Shown: one piece after another, positions 35,312-47,792 of the stretch
Layout of the letters: each line of letters opens with the position of its first letter
How positions within the stretch are numbered: the first letter of the stretch is position 1
DNA from: Hyperoplus lanceolatus
Lineage: Eukaryota > Chordata > Actinopteri > Uranoscopiformes > Ammodytidae
Direction of reading: 5' to 3'
DNA: 64,000 bases
Assembly (NCBI GenBank): GCA_026929865.2
Contig: CM049408.1
Coordinates: 1,240,001 to 1,304,000, forward strand
Translations under genes and position numbers: made by a program
The notes under the pieces: model-generated
What the model was told of the DNA's origin: nothing
What the model saw: the letters and a program-made list of their open reading frames with translations, nothing else
The model's database searches: none

Positions 35312-36768
35312 CCTAGACTCTTTAAATCTCGACTAGAATATCACAGTGAGGCTATAGATTATAAAAAACATAGTTTCTGATTTGTGAAACTTTTACCCTA
35401 TCTGTGAAAATTAAATAAAGGCACATGTCAACACTTTTTTGGGGTCCAGACCGCATTAGAACTGGTCCTGATTGAAAACCACTGCACCTAGACTCTTCAA
35501 ATCTGGACTAGATTATCACAGTGAGGCTATAGATTATAGAAAACATAGTTTCTGATTTGTGAAACTTTTTTTCTATTTCAGATGGGCTTTATCAAACCCG
35601 CTCAACTGAAATGCTCATGTTATATGTTCCATACACCCGGTCTGACCTTGGTAAAACTGCTTTTAGCCACAGTGCCCCTGACTCCTGGAACAGCCTACAA
35701 CATCAAATTAAAATAAATACACTCATAACTGTTAACCAATTTAAAGTTATTATTTTGAATCAGCCCCACTCCACTTGTAACTGTTTTAATTAGGCTATTG
35801 TTCTGCTTTTTTCAATTGATCTGAATGTTTTAATTGTTGTTGTCTCTTTGTAAGCTTGTTGTGTATTCTCATTGTATATTGTGTATCTGTAATTGACTCA
35901 ACGTCATTGTAAAAGAGGGTAACCCTCAATTGATCTTTCGAGAATAAATAAAGGAAAATTAAAATGAAAATTAGTGAAAATTAAATAAAGGCACATGTCA
36001 ACGCTTTTTTCGGATCCAGACCGCATTAGAACTGGTCCAGATTGAAAACCACTGCACCTAGACTCTTCAAATCTGGACTAGAATATCACAGAGATGCTAT
36101 ACATTATAGAAAACATAGTTTCTGATTTGTGAAACTTTTATTCTATTTGTGAAAATGCAAAGAATGCACATTTTAATGGTTTTTAGGGGTCTAGGCCGCA
36201 TTAGAACTGGTCCTGATTGAAAACCACTGCACCTAGACTCTTCAAATATGGACTACAATATCACAGTGAGGCTATACATTATAGAAAACATTGTTTTTGA
36301 TTTGTGAAACTTTTTTTCTATTTGTGAAAATGAAATAAAGGCACATGTCAATGCTTTCTTGGGGTCTAGACCGCATTAGAACTGGTCCTGATTGAAAACC
36401 ACTGCACCTAGACTCTTCAAATCTCGACTATAATATCACAGTGAGGCTATAGATTATAGAAAACATAGTTTCTGATTTGTGAAACTTTTTTTCTATTTGT
36501 GAAAATGCAATAAAGGCACATGTCAAGGTTTTTTTGGGGTCTAAACTGCATTACAACTGGTCCTGATTGAAAACCACTGCACCTAGACTCTTTAAATCTT
36601 GACTAGAATATCACAGAGAGGCTATACATTATAGATAACGTACTTTCTGATTTGTGAAACTTTTTTTCTATTTCTGGAAATGCAATAAAGGCACATGTCA
36701 AAGCTTTTTTGGGGTCCAGACCGCATTAGAACTGGTCCTGATTGAAAACCACTACACCTAGACTCAAC
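35312..36768 (+). repeat. Satellite array, ~180-base unit, + orientation
   Basis: Head-to-tail units containing 'gaaaaccactgcacctagac', 'gaatatcacagtgaggctat', 'catagtttctgatttgtgaa', 'ataaaggcacatgtca' and 'ccgcattagaactggtcctg'. One unit is interrupted by the LINE fragment 35581-35985. The same unit occurs in + orientation at 44673-45284 and in - orientation at 37905-38101, 46425-46620 and 52419-58614. Confidence 0.95.
35581..35985 (+). mobile_element. LINE 3' fragment within satellite
   Basis: The frame VPYTRSDLGKTAFSHSAPDS (from about 35626) is the C-terminus of a LINE ORF2. It is followed by the 3' UTR with 'gactcaacgtcattgtaaaa', 'gggtaaccctcaattg' and 'gaataaataaagg'. The satellite unit continues directly afterwards with 'gtgaaaattaaataaagg'. 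Confidence 0.8.
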
Positions 36769-37733
36769 AAGAGAATGAGCAGGCTGCAGCCTTCACAATC
36801 AACAGAGTTCCTGGGCATTTGTTTGGATGCCAAATCAGGAACTCTTTTTTTTGACGTCGGCGAGACAGGCCGGAGATTGACCTGGAGATTCAGCCTCGAC
36901 TCTTTGGGTTAATGGCAGCCACGGTGCACATCGTGTCCATGGCTCTTCTGAACATGCGCCCAGTGCAGCGTTGCCTCCTGAGCCTGGGTCTTTGTCCACA
37001 GAGAGATCTGCATGCCAGAGTGTTGGTTTCACACAGACTGCGCATAGCTCTCCGCTGGTGGGAGGAACCAGCCAATTTAGCACGGGGCAATGCACTGGGG
37101 CCGGTGTTGCGTCGCCAGGTGGTGTTCGCCGACTTCTCCCTGGTAGGCTGGGGAGCCGTACACAAGGGTCAAGGCATCAGTGGCCAATGGCACAGACCCT
37201 GGTTGACACAGCACATCAATCAGTTGGAATTGCAGGCTATCCATTTAGCTCTTTTGCACTTCCTGCCAGAGCTGGAAAACCGCCATGTACTGGTAAGGAC
37301 AGACAGAACAGCGGCATACATAAACAGGCAGGGGGGCCTGGGTTCCCCGCGCCTTTGCAGATTGGCTCAGATAATATGAGAGTGGGCGTATCCACGATTC
37401 AAGTCCCTCAGGGCGATGCACGTGCCGGGTCAGGTGAACCTTCCGGCGGATCGGCTCTCCAGAGGGGGACCCCTCCCCGGGGAATGGAGACTGCATCCGG
37501 AGGTCGTGAGCGATATCTGGGAGTGCTTTGGTACAGCCACAGCCGATCTCTTCGCCTCGAGGGAGACAGCTCACTGTCCCCTCTTTTTCTCCATGAAAAG
37601 GGGCGATCCTCACATGGGCACGGATGCCATTGCACACCAGTGGTCACAAGGCCTCCTGTATGCCTTCCCTCCCTTCACCCTCCTTCATACACTTCTACAG
37701 AGAGTTCAGGTGGAAGAGGTGAGCCTCATCCTG
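36769..37733 (+). pseudogene. DIRS retrotransposon RNase H fragment, copy 1
   Basis: The frame starts within the end of a reverse transcriptase-type segment (STEFLGICLDAKSGTLFF). After one frameshift it gives the connection and RNase H domain: RWWEEPANLARG, VVFADFSLVGWGAV with the first Asp, INQLELQAIHLAL with the Glu, VLVRTDRTAAYINRQGG with the second Asp, and VPGQVNLPADRLSR with the last Asp. It ends with GEWRLHPEVVSDIW and AFPPFTLLHTLL. This pattern is typical of fish DIRS elements. The frame is broken by TGA at 37377-37379, where W is expected. Copy 2 at 45285-46250 has the same lesion. Confidence 0.85.
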
Positions 37734-37734
37734 G

Positions 37735-37774
<40 letters not shown>

Positions 37775-37904
37775 CACTTTATTGATCCCTTGGGAGTGTT
37801 CCTTCAGCTGGCCCCAGATGATCTGGTTCTCAGCGATTGCACCCCTCCTTCAGGGACACTCGTGGGAAAAAAACAAAATAGAAAAAAACAAATATAAAGA
37901 CATC
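37734..37904. repeat. (GATA)n plus short LINE/SINE-type tail
   Basis: A GATA run (37734-37774) is followed by 'acactttattgatccct', the familiar end of a fish non-LTR element in reverse orientation, then sequence to about 37904 that I cannot assign. It is repeated at 46251-46424 in the second copy. Confidence 0.6.
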
Positions 37905-38101
37905 AGCTTCAATCAGGACCAGTTCTAATGCGGTCTGGACCCCTAAACACCATTAAAATGTGCATTCTTTGCATTTTCACAGATAAGGTAAAAGTTTCAC
38001 AAATCAGAAACTATGTTTTCTATACTGTATAGCCTCACTGTGATAATCTAGTCCAGGTTTGAAGAGTCTAGGTGCAGTGGTTTTCAATCAGGACCAGTTC
38101 T
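37905..38101 (-). repeat. Satellite unit, - orientation
   Basis: One unit of the same satellite as 35312-36768, but inverted ('tcaatcaggaccagttctaa' and 'ctgtgataatctagtccagg'). It is interrupted by the DIRS left end at 38102. Confidence 0.9.
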
Positions 38102-39652
38102 ATTTCGTTCCTACTGACCGCCAGAGGCGGTGCTTACAGCACTGGATGTTCCATCACGCGCATGCGCAGGTCGAGATCTTTATACCAACAAAGTCACCTG
38201 TGACACCTGGGTGACCCCGGGAATGTCTATATATTCCGGAAGTCACCAGAGGTTCTGTTCCTTTTTTCTTCTCGCGGACTAGCAGGTCGCACACATTGTT
38301 GTGTGCTAATATACCACTAGCTTGTCACAAGTAGCTCGTACCTAAGGGTTGGTGCTTCGATTTGACTTCGACCACCAAGGGCTGCGACTTGCAATTCGTT
38401 CGACTTGGCTGCGGGCCGGTCAGGGGGTGAGTAAAGTGTGCAGGCTACGCGTAGCCCGGCTACCGCGGAAGCTAATATCACCTTTCCACCTTGCTTTGAT
38501 TAGATCAGGCGGCGGCTGGGTTCACAGTCGCCGTGTTATTCTTCGTTCGCACCGTTGTTTGTGTGTTTTTCACTAAGCCCGGTTGCTAATTGTATGCTCG
38601 AATGTATTGTCTTTCTAGCATTGTTGCACTGTTGATCGGGTGCTAAATTCGCCTAGACTGGTTGCTCACTTTGATTTAATCGACAGCGAGCGGCTTGGGA
38701 AGCCGCCGCCACAGTACCTTGTAGCATAGTGTCGCACTGTGCTCGGCTGCTGAGTAGCCTAGCACTAGTATGCTGTTGTTACACTGTATGCTGCTGTATT
38801 GCTCGCCGGTGGGCGAATTAGTTTCCTAAATCGCCTTCACCGTGTTATTTTAGCCGTGTCACACTGTTGCTCGTGTGTAGGCTGCTGTAGTGTGTCGCCA
38901 GTCGGCAGCTTAGTTTCACACTGCTGTGTTACTATAGCCGTGTCGCACCGTTGCACGGTAGCTCATGCGCCAGTGATCGTCGTTGCGTCACTGTGTTATT
39001 AAGGCGCATTATTGCTTGGGCTCTCGCCTAGGGCTCAATGACATGCTGTCCACAGTGCCTATAGCCTTCGTTGATTGCTCCAGTGGGCGGCTGGGGTTAC
39101 CAAGAGCCGCTGACACTGCCAGGGACTACAGATAGAGAATAGCATTTTGGCTAATTCTAGCATTTTTTTAACCCATGTATGATCATGTGGTTTATTGATT
39201 TGCACTGTCCCCTTCTTAAGTAAACTGAATTCAATTGAACTGTGTGGGTGCGCTCTCGTAAGCTCGATTGCCTAGCCTACTGTAACTTGCTCGCCAGTGG
39301 GCGGGATAGTTTTACACCGCCACTGTATTATTCTAGCGGTGTCGCACCGTGGTTCGGTTGCTCTCGCTTGAAGCCCGGTTGCATACCTTATTCGGATTAC
39401 ATATTTTAATTGGCTCGACAGGTCGCGTCGTTGCTTGGGTGTGCTCTCGCCTAGAGCTCGATTGCCTAGCCTACTGTAACTTGCTCGCCAGTGGGCGGCA
39501 GGGTTACACTGCCAATGTGCTATTCTAGCGGTGTCGCACCGTGGCTCGGTTGCTCTCGCCTGAGGCCCGGTTGCATGCCTTAGTCGGATGCATATTTTAG
39601 CTGGCTCGACTTTTGGCTAAATTGTAGCATGTTTACTGTAACTTGCTCACCA
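38102..39652 (+). mobile_element. DIRS element, 5' part only (copy 1)
   Basis: Nearly identical to the first 1.55 kb of the complete element at 46621-52420: left terminal repeat with 'gaccgccagaggcggtgctt' and 'ccccgggaatgtctatatat', then the leader with internal repeats. Identity stops abruptly after 'acttgctcaccag', where copy 2 continues 'tgggcgtag' and copy 1 changes to 'gatgagagatcg'. Confidence 0.85.
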
Positions 39653-40486
39653 GGATGAGAGATCGAAAAATGCAGGAGGAAATGAAGTTATAGGGAAGCA
39701 ACCGGAAGAAACGTGGTGTATGGGCGTGCACTTTCGATGAGGCTGCCGGCAGCTTCGGTGAATATGGCCCAATATGATCAAGCGGCGAGCCTCCTGCGTT
39801 CACGCGGGGGCAGGGGGCCAGTGCGGTGTGTTCGGAGCTTTATGCAGTCTACATGAACAGCATAGCCTACATATACATGCTGCTGAGTATTTCTTTATTA
39901 CGCCTTTGCCTTGGAGACTATTTGGCTATAAGTGTTGATAGTTTGTAATGTTAACATTAGCTTTCAGGTGTAAGAATGTAAAGTAAGCTACTTGTATGTT
40001 TATTTGATTGCACATGTGGCTCTGTTAGCTAGCAGGTAGACTACTACAGAAGCTAATTGTTTGCTAGCTCACTATACTTTGTCATACATGCTAAGCCATA
40101 TGTGTCAAGCTCAAGGCCACATCTGACGCGGGCCTTATCTGGCCCCCGCGGGCGACACGTTTTGATCTGACGCGAATCAATTCGACGATTTGAATCCAAT
40201 TCTGAAAAAAAAAATAAATAAAAATTATTATAATTTTTTTTTCCTTCTTCATGGAGCCACATGCCATATCTGCACGTCGCATGCGCTCCCAACTGTTAGG
40301 AGAAAGTTACGTGGCTTACAGCTAGGAATGTCTGCTGAAAGTTCTACAGCTCAAGTTTTTAAGCCATGAATTGATGCACTTGCATCTAGAAAACTGTCCA
40401 GTTTTTCTGAGGGCTGTAAATAGGCCAATATATGTGGCCAAATAGCATGCTAATATTGATGATTGATTGTGTCAAGTGTCTAAGGC

Positions 40487-41075
40487 AGGGGTGTCAAACA
40501 TCCGGCCCCGCGACTTATGAGCACATTTCTGAGCATTAAATTTAAAGTTAAATTAAAATTCAAATAAAATTGGGAAAACGTATTCCAAAACAACCAATAA
40601 CCTCTGTATTTAAAAATAAATCAAAACAGTAGAAGTTTCACTTTTATTTAATTGTATTTTGCACTGTCACAAAATGTGTCCCTGTACATATAGTAAACAA
40701 AATTGGACAACTGTAAGGTCAGTGCCTGTTGTATTTGTGTATTCAAATAAACAGTTGTTTATTTCATTAGTGCGTATTGGCATCTTTGAGCAAAATACCC
40801 CCAAAATTTTTGCTGCGGCGCTCCGCGCCACTCCTATTCCCATGGCCAGCAGCAACCTTTACTAAGACATTTCCTGGGGGTACAGATATCCCTTGTGATC
40901 CGTGATAATGTAGGTTACAAATGTAGGCTGAGTGATAAAGCATATTACTGAAAAACAAAGCTAAAGATTTGGAGTTGACATATGTACGTTATTTTGCCAT
41001 TATTTTACTGGTCCGGCCCACTTGAGATCAGAGAGGCTGTATGTGGCCTCGAACTTCAAAATGAGTTTGACACTT
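40487..41075 (-). mobile_element. hAT-like element, relative of the shell element
   Basis: It begins CAGGGGTGTCAAACATCCGG and ends 'aaaatgagtttgacac'. Read on the minus strand it aligns with 58857-58950 followed by 62024-62416 ('caagtgggccggaccagtaa', 'ttagctttgtttttcag', then 'taatatgctttatcactcag'). It therefore shows the empty site of the foldback element 58951-62023. No exact target duplication was found. Confidence 0.75.
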
Positions 41076-42333
41076 ACAATAACTTTAAGCTGTGTTTTTT
41101 ACAGTCATGTGTTGTTTAATACTTAAATAGGAATAGCATAGCTGTGTGTATACCCACCATATACTACTTACCGTGTATTGTCTACTGTCTGTATAGGTCT
41201 GGTACTGTCTGTGTACATGTGATTTATTTTTTCATGTCTGGTACAGTTTTACAACTTACCAATACAAAGATTCATGAAGAAACAAGAAAGTCAAGCCTTA
41301 TTGTCTTTTATTCTTTATTGGGCTTTAAATGTTAGCTGGCTGTCATGCTCCATACTACGCACTGCCAGGGTATTGGGCCTGCACAGTCTCTTTTTATTTT
41401 TATGTATCTTTTATTTACTTCAACCTGATCTAATGTATATTTCTGTTATTATTGTGTGTGCTAATAGCTCTATGATTTGCTGATCTGCAATCTGCCTGTT
41501 TCAGCACCGTATTCACTTACAAGTCTGCACTAGTTATATGCTGAAGCTAACATGCCCACAAAGTTTGAAAGCTGAGTGCTCCTTTTGTGTTTAAGCTGAT
41601 CTCTTCCTGGTGATTTTAGCAGCCATTATAACGTATATTATTTATTTTAAAGCCACTGTTTTATTATTTGGATTGCTCATTTAAGGACTGGAAAGTGCAT
41701 TTGATTTTAAAGTAGTTCTTATTTCTGTTTTAAGTGTATGTATATATTTTTTGTTTAGTGTCTCAAAGAAAAGAAAACAGACTGTCTTGACTTGTATTGC
41801 TTTTGTTAAGGTATTTTCCACATGTAATACTGATATGCTTCATGTTACATCTATAAAGGGGATACTACTGCAGTTAACACTGTTGTGTGTGTAATTAAGT
41901 GTAATAACATTTACTGAAAAGTCCAAATTGTTTTACGTTGAGGTAAAGGGAATAATTCATGACAAAATTAGACAGTGTAATAACCCTCCATGACATGTTA
42001 ATGAAATGTCCAAATGGTTTCACTTTACTTGAGGCCAACATACTAATTCATGACAGTATAATAAAGGTCTCATGGTAGGTTAATGTCAAGTAGACATAAC
42101 TTTGGGTTACTTAACGTAATCCCTGGTTCTTTGATAACAGAGTGAGGTGTTTCACTATGGGAATCGCCTCGGCGGCGGCCCTACTACGGAAGCTCCAATT
42201 ACACCACGTCTGTCCTTGACAGACAGGTCGGACCTTGGAGGCCCCGCCAGGGCTGGACTGGCCATCGGGCGTACCGGGCAATGCCCGGTGGGCCGGCAGG
42301 CATTTTGGGCCGGGCCGGGTCCATTTAAAAAAA

Positions 42334-42364
<31 letters not shown>

Positions 42365-44186
42365 TGGACCCTTGGCTGTGTGACTCGGCCCGGCCCGGCC
42401 AAGTCACACAGCCGATGGCCGAGTTCCCTTCCCTCTCGGGAGTGCCATGGAGATATAAATGTGCGTGCAGGCTGTGAACTTCACCTGAAAGTAAAATAAA
42501 ACTTTGTCCCAGGCCATTACTCATTATGATTGGTTCTAGGCTGGGCCTGGCCCAATCACACAAACAGCAGAGGGCCGCCCATTCAGAGGCTGCATTGAAT
42601 TGTATTATCACGCATTCAACTTTATAGTACTACATAAAAAAACATCCACCATTTGACAGATATCAGGAAACAGATTTAATTTGAACTCAGCTGAACTTCT
42701 CAGAGCGGCTCCACCTGCTTTAAAGGCGTTGCCAAAGTCAGCGTGTGAGAAACCATGGCTGCAATACCACAGCCTCGCCGTGCGCAGAAGCCAGACGGTT
42801 TACATAAATGCATACGTGCGTCGGCACTTCTCCCCACTGCACGTGCTATCAGACCGAGCCGTCCAGGCAAAGTACCGACTGCCCCGGCCGTGCGGAGATC
42901 CAACGGCTGATCACTCTGGTGTCTCCACACACATGCAATTTTTCCTTCAGCCCGGAGATGCAGCTTCTGGCTGCGCTGCGTTTTTAAGAACATATCAGCC
43001 TCTTCCCAAAGGGTCCAACAACCCTCAGCCCCTACCCCTTTACCACCAGTCACCAAGCACTGATCACTAAACCATACACCCACAACCACCACATCACCCA
43101 TATCAACTCTCAGGCCTGAAGGCTGAAATAAATAAACAGAACCAGCAGATGTAGGCTACATGTAACGTCCTAAACACTATTGGCGCTTTTCCACCGCATG
43201 GTATCAGCTCGACTCGACTCGACTCGACTCAAATTTTTGGCTTTTCCACCGCAATTTCATGGTACCTGGTACCACGTAGCGGCTGCTTTTTTGGTATCGC
43301 CTCGCTCTAGGTTCCAGCGAGCTGAGCCGTGCTAAAGGTGAAGCGTCGGCAGACGGCCGGCCACTGATTGGCCAGAGACTATTATCTGGCCAATCAGTGG
43401 CTCCAGGCTGCTCTGTTGTTTATTCTCCCCAACTCTCCGGGACTTTTGAGTGTATTTACGCGCGTGCAGCCTTCTCTGGCTCTCTTTCATTTGATTTGCA
43501 TCACAGATCAGAATTTATTTTCCATATATTCGCTAAGCTCACCAGTGTTGGTTGTTGGGAAGTTACTTACATACGAGAGGAGACATGTAGGGCAGCTAGG
43601 CTAAATAGTAGCCAGCTGGGACAGACATGATAGCGACGATTACATTACAAGCCTCGGACTGAACTGATTACCTCAATAAAATATTCAGGCTGAGACACGG
43701 CTTGCATTTGAAAACACGTATCCTAAAACAAGCACTAAACAGTCAACTTTATCATGCCCGTGTTTACGTGCATAGGGATGTACGTGACGCATATATACGT
43801 GACGCGTATATATGCGCTAATGGGCTTGATTACTACTTGGATACACTTGTTGCCACACCCCCCTCCCACCCACACACCCCCACACACACACGATACATCG
43901 TAGCCCTAATTCCACCTGTGTGGGGGTGACCACGGGCGCCTGTGTGTGACTTATGCGCTGATAAAGAGGTGGGTGATCGGTCGCCTGGCATCGATTTATT
44001 CAGTTTCAGCACCACCGCGGTGGACAGCTCCCACCGAAGTACTTCTTTCGCTTCGTCTTACGCGTTCTCCAAAGAAGGCACTTAAGAAGCCATCTGGGAA
44101 ACACCCGTATCTTAGCGCTCCTTCTTTGGCGAACCCTTCTTTCGACCCTTCTTTGGTCCCAAAGAACGATCGAATCTGGGAAACGC

Positions 44187-44312
44187 GGCCAATGCCTGTA
44201 AATCGCTCACACGCTTAGCTGTGGTTAAAGCTAAGAGCAGTGCCGTTTTCAGGGACACAAACTTCATCCACACCGCCTCCAACGGCTCAAATGGGTGATG
44301 GTCGCGTACCAA
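44187..44312 (-). pseudogene. DIRS tyrosine recombinase fragment
   Basis: The minus-strand frame PFEPLEAVWMKFVSLKTALL continuing LALTTAKRVSDLQAL is the N-terminal part of the catalytic domain of fish DIRS-type tyrosine recombinases, including the first catalytic Arg (AKRVSDLQ). It is truncated on both sides and derives from a different DIRS element than the one at 46621-52420. Confidence 0.8.
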
Positions 44313-44672
44313 ATGAAAATTGTGACTACGCGCCAGATGCCGCAGGCGCCGCAGAGGTTTGGTTGGACATCAAAGCAACAGGGAGTTTCAAACTCAAATC
44401 TTCCAGTTTTCATTTGTTTAGCAGTTTGCCGATTTACACCAAAGTGCAGTGTGCAATCTGCGAAACGGGCAAAACTGCTGCCAGCGGTTCATGAAGCGTT
44501 CGGTGTCAGTGCTTGAATGTTTTAATTGTTGTTGTCTCTTTGTAAGCTTGTTGTGTATTCTCATTGTATATTGTGTATCTGTAATTGACTCAACGTCATT
44601 GTAAAAGAGGGTAACCCTCAATTGATCTTTCGAGAATAAATAAAGGAAAATTAAAATGAAAATTAGTGAAAA

Positions 44673-45284
44673 TTAAATAAAGGCACATGTCAACGCTTTT
44701 TTCGGATCCAGACCGCATTAGAACTGGTCCAGATTGAAAACCACTGCACCTAGACTCTTCAAATCTGGACTAGAATATCACAGAGATGCTATACATTATA
44801 GAAAACATAGTTTCTGATTTGTGAAACTTTATTCTATTTGTGAAAATGCAAAGAATGCACATTTTAATGGTTTTTAGGGGTCTAGGCCGCATTAGAACTG
44901 GTCCTGATTGAAAACCACTGCACCTAGACTCTTCAAATCTCGACTATAATATCACAGTGAGGCTATAGATTATAGAAAACATAGTTTCTGATTTGTGAAA
45001 CTTTTTTTCTATTTGTGAAAATGCAATAAAGGCACATGTCAAGGTTTTTTTGGGGTCTAAACTGCATTACAACTGGTCCTGATTGAAAACCACTGCACCT
45101 AGACTCTTTAAATCTTGACTAGAATATCACAGAGAGGCTATACATTATAGATAACGTACTTTCTGATTTGTGAAACTTTTTTTCTATTTCTGGAAATGCA
45201 ATAAAGGCACATGTCAAAGCTTTTTTGGGGTCCAGACCGCATGAGAACTGGTCCTGATTGAAAACCACTACACCTAGACTCAAC
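44673..45284 (+). repeat. Satellite array, + orientation, copy 2
   Basis: Same ~180-base units as 35986-36768, with one unit fewer. Confidence 0.95.
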
Positions 45285-46250
45285 AAGAGAATGAGCAGGC
45301 TGCAGCCTTCACAATCAACAGAGTTCCTGGGCATTTGTTTGGATGCCAAATCAGGAACTCTTTTTTTTGACGTCGGCGAGACAGGCCGGAGATTGACCTG
45401 GAGATTCAGCCTCGACTCTTTGGGTTAATGGCAGCCACGGTGCACATCGTGTCCATGGCTCTTCTGAACATGCGCCCAGTGCAGCGTTGCCTCCTGAGCC
45501 TGGGTCTTTGTCCACAGAGAGATCTGCATGCCAGAGTGTTGGTTTCACACAGACTGCGCATAGCTCTCCGCTGGTGGGAGGAAACAGCCAATTTAGCACG
45601 GGGCAATGCACTGGGGCCGGTGTTGCGTCGCCAGGTGGTGTTCGCCGACTTCTCCCTGGTAGGCTGGGGAGCCGTACACAAGGGTCAAGGCATCAGTGGC
45701 CAATGGCACAGACCCTGGTTGACACAGCACATCAATCAGTTGGAATTGCAGGCTATCCATTTAGCTCTTTTGCACTTCCTGCCAGAGCTGGAAAACCGCC
45801 ATGTACTGGTAAGGACAGACAGAACAGCGGCATACATAAACAGGCAGGGGGGGCCTGGGTTCCCGCGCCTTTGCAGATTGGCTCAGATAATATGAGAGTG
45901 GGCGTATCCACGATTCAAGTCCCTCAGGGCGATGCACGTGCCGGGTCAGGTGAACCTTCCGGCGGATCGGCTCTCCAGAGGGGGACCCCCTCCCGGGGAA
46001 TGGAGACTGCATCCGGAGGTCGTGAGCGATATCTGGGAGTGCTTTGGTACAGCCACAGCCGATCTTCTTCGCCTCGAGGGAGACAGCTCACTGTCCCCTC
46101 TTTTTCTCCATGAAAAGGGGCGATCCTCACATGGGCACGGATGCCATTGCACACCAGTGGTCACAAGGCCTCCTGTATGCCTTCCCTCCCTTCACCCTCC
46201 TTCATACACTTCTACAGAGAGTTCAGGTGGAAGAGGTGAGCCTCATCCTG
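45285..46250 (+). pseudogene. DIRS RNase H fragment, copy 2
   Basis: Same domains as copy 1 (VVFADFSLVGWGAV, LELQAIHLAL, VLVRTDRTAAYINRQGG, NLPADRLSRGG), with the same TGA (45893-45895) in place of a Trp. Copy 2 has an additional frameshift near 46066, before the FASRETAHC segment. One substitution (RWWEEPANL to RWWEETANL) is visible. Confidence 0.85.
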
Positions 46251-46251
46251 G

Positions 46252-46291
<40 letters not shown>

Positions 46292-46424
46292 CACTTTATT
46301 GATCCCTTGGGAGTGTTCCTTCAGCTGGCCCCAGATGATCTGGTTCTCAGCGATTGCACCCCTCCTTCAGGGACACTGGGGGGGAAAAAAACAAAATAGA
46401 AAAAAACAAATATAAAGACATCAG

Positions 46425-46620
46425 CTTCAATCAGGACCAGTTCTAATGCGGTCTGGACCCCCTAAACACCATTAAAATGTGCATTCTTTGCATTTTCACA
46501 GATAAGGTAAAAGTTTCACAAATCAGAAACTATGTTTTCTATACTGTATAGCCTCACTGTGATAATCTAGTCCAGGTTTGAAGAGTCTAGGTGCAGTGGT
46601 TTTCAATCAGGACCAGTTCT
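46425..46620 (-). repeat. Satellite unit, - orientation, split by DIRS insertion
   Basis: It ends '...aatcaggaccagttct'. The same unit resumes at 52419 with 'tctaatgcggtctggacc', so the DIRS element 46621-52420 sits inside a single satellite unit. Confidence 0.92.
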
Positions 46621-47792
46621 ATTTCGTTCCTACTGACCGCCAGAGGCGGTGCTTACAGCACTGGATGTTCCATCACGCGCATGCGCAGGTCGAGATCTTT
46701 ATACCAACAAAGTCACCTGTGACACCTGGGTGACCCCGGGAATGTCTATATATTCCGGAAGTCACCAGAGGTTCTGTTCCTTTTTTCTTCTCGCGGACTA
46801 GCAGGTCGCACACATTGTTGTGTGCTAATATACCACTAGCTTGTCACAAGTAGCTCGTACCTAAGGGTTGGTGCTTCGATTTGACTTCGACCACCAAGGG
46901 CTGCGACTTGCAATTCGTTCGACTTGGCTGCGGGCCGGTCAGGGGGTGAGTAAAGTGTGCAGGCTACGCGTAGCCCGGCTACCGCGGAAGCTAATATCAC
47001 CTTTCCACCTTGCTTTGATTAGATCAGGCGGCGGCTGGGTTCACAGTCGCCGTGTTATTCTTCGTTCGCACCGTTGTTTGTGTGTTTTTCACTAAGCCCG
47101 GTTGCTAATTGTATGCTCGAATGTATTGTCTTTCTAGCATTGTTGCACTGTTGATCGGGTGCTAAATTCGCCTAGACTGGTTGCTCACTTTGATTTAATC
47201 GACAGCGAGCGGCTTGGGAAGCCGCCGCCACAGTACTCTTGTAGCATAGTGTCGCACTGTGCTCGGCTGCTGAGTAGCCTAGCACTAGTATGCTGTTGTT
47301 ACACTGTATGCTGCTGTATTGCTCGCCGGTGGGCGAATTAGTTTCCTAAATCGCCTTCACCGTGTTATTTTAGCCGTGTCACACTGTTGCTCGTGTGTAG
47401 GCTGCTGTAGTGTGTCGCCAGTCGGCAGCTTAGTTTCACACTGCTGTGTTACTATAGCCGTGTCGCACCGTTGCACGGTAGCTCATGCGCCAGTGATCGT
47501 CGTTGCGTCACTGTGTTATTAAGGCGCATTATTGCTTGGGCTCTCGCCTAGGGCTCAATGACATGCTGTCCACAGTGCCTATAGCCTTCGTTGATTGCTC
47601 CAGTGGGCGGCTGGGGTTACCAAGAGCCGCTGACACTGCCAGGGGACTACAGATAGAGAATAGCATTTTGGCTAATTCTAGCATTTTTTTAACCCATGTA
47701 TGATCATGTGGTTTATTGATTTGCACTGTCCCCTTCTTAAGTAAACTGAATTCAATTGAACTGTGTGGGTGCGCTCTCGTAAAGCTCGATTG

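Larger units (their letters stand above)
39653..44513. other. Spacer between the two duplicate copies, mixed repeat fragments
   Basis: Contents recognised: a relative of the Harbinger-like end ('cccaatatgatcaagcggcg', about 39770), a hAT fragment near 40098, the hAT-like element 40487-41075, and a GGGCTGGACTGGCCATCGGG hAT-type end with a T-run (42250-42361). A MITE end with a GACTC run ('cttttccaccgcatggta', 43188 onwards) and a reversed DIRS recombinase fragment (44187-44312) follow. The frame at 42681-43070 has no recognisable motif. 41080-42120 shows nothing. Confidence 0.6.

Noticed and set aside
42681..43070. 129-residue plus-strand frame, with an overlapping 133-residue minus-strand frame
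   Set aside because: No recognisable domain on either strand, and it sits among repeat fragments.
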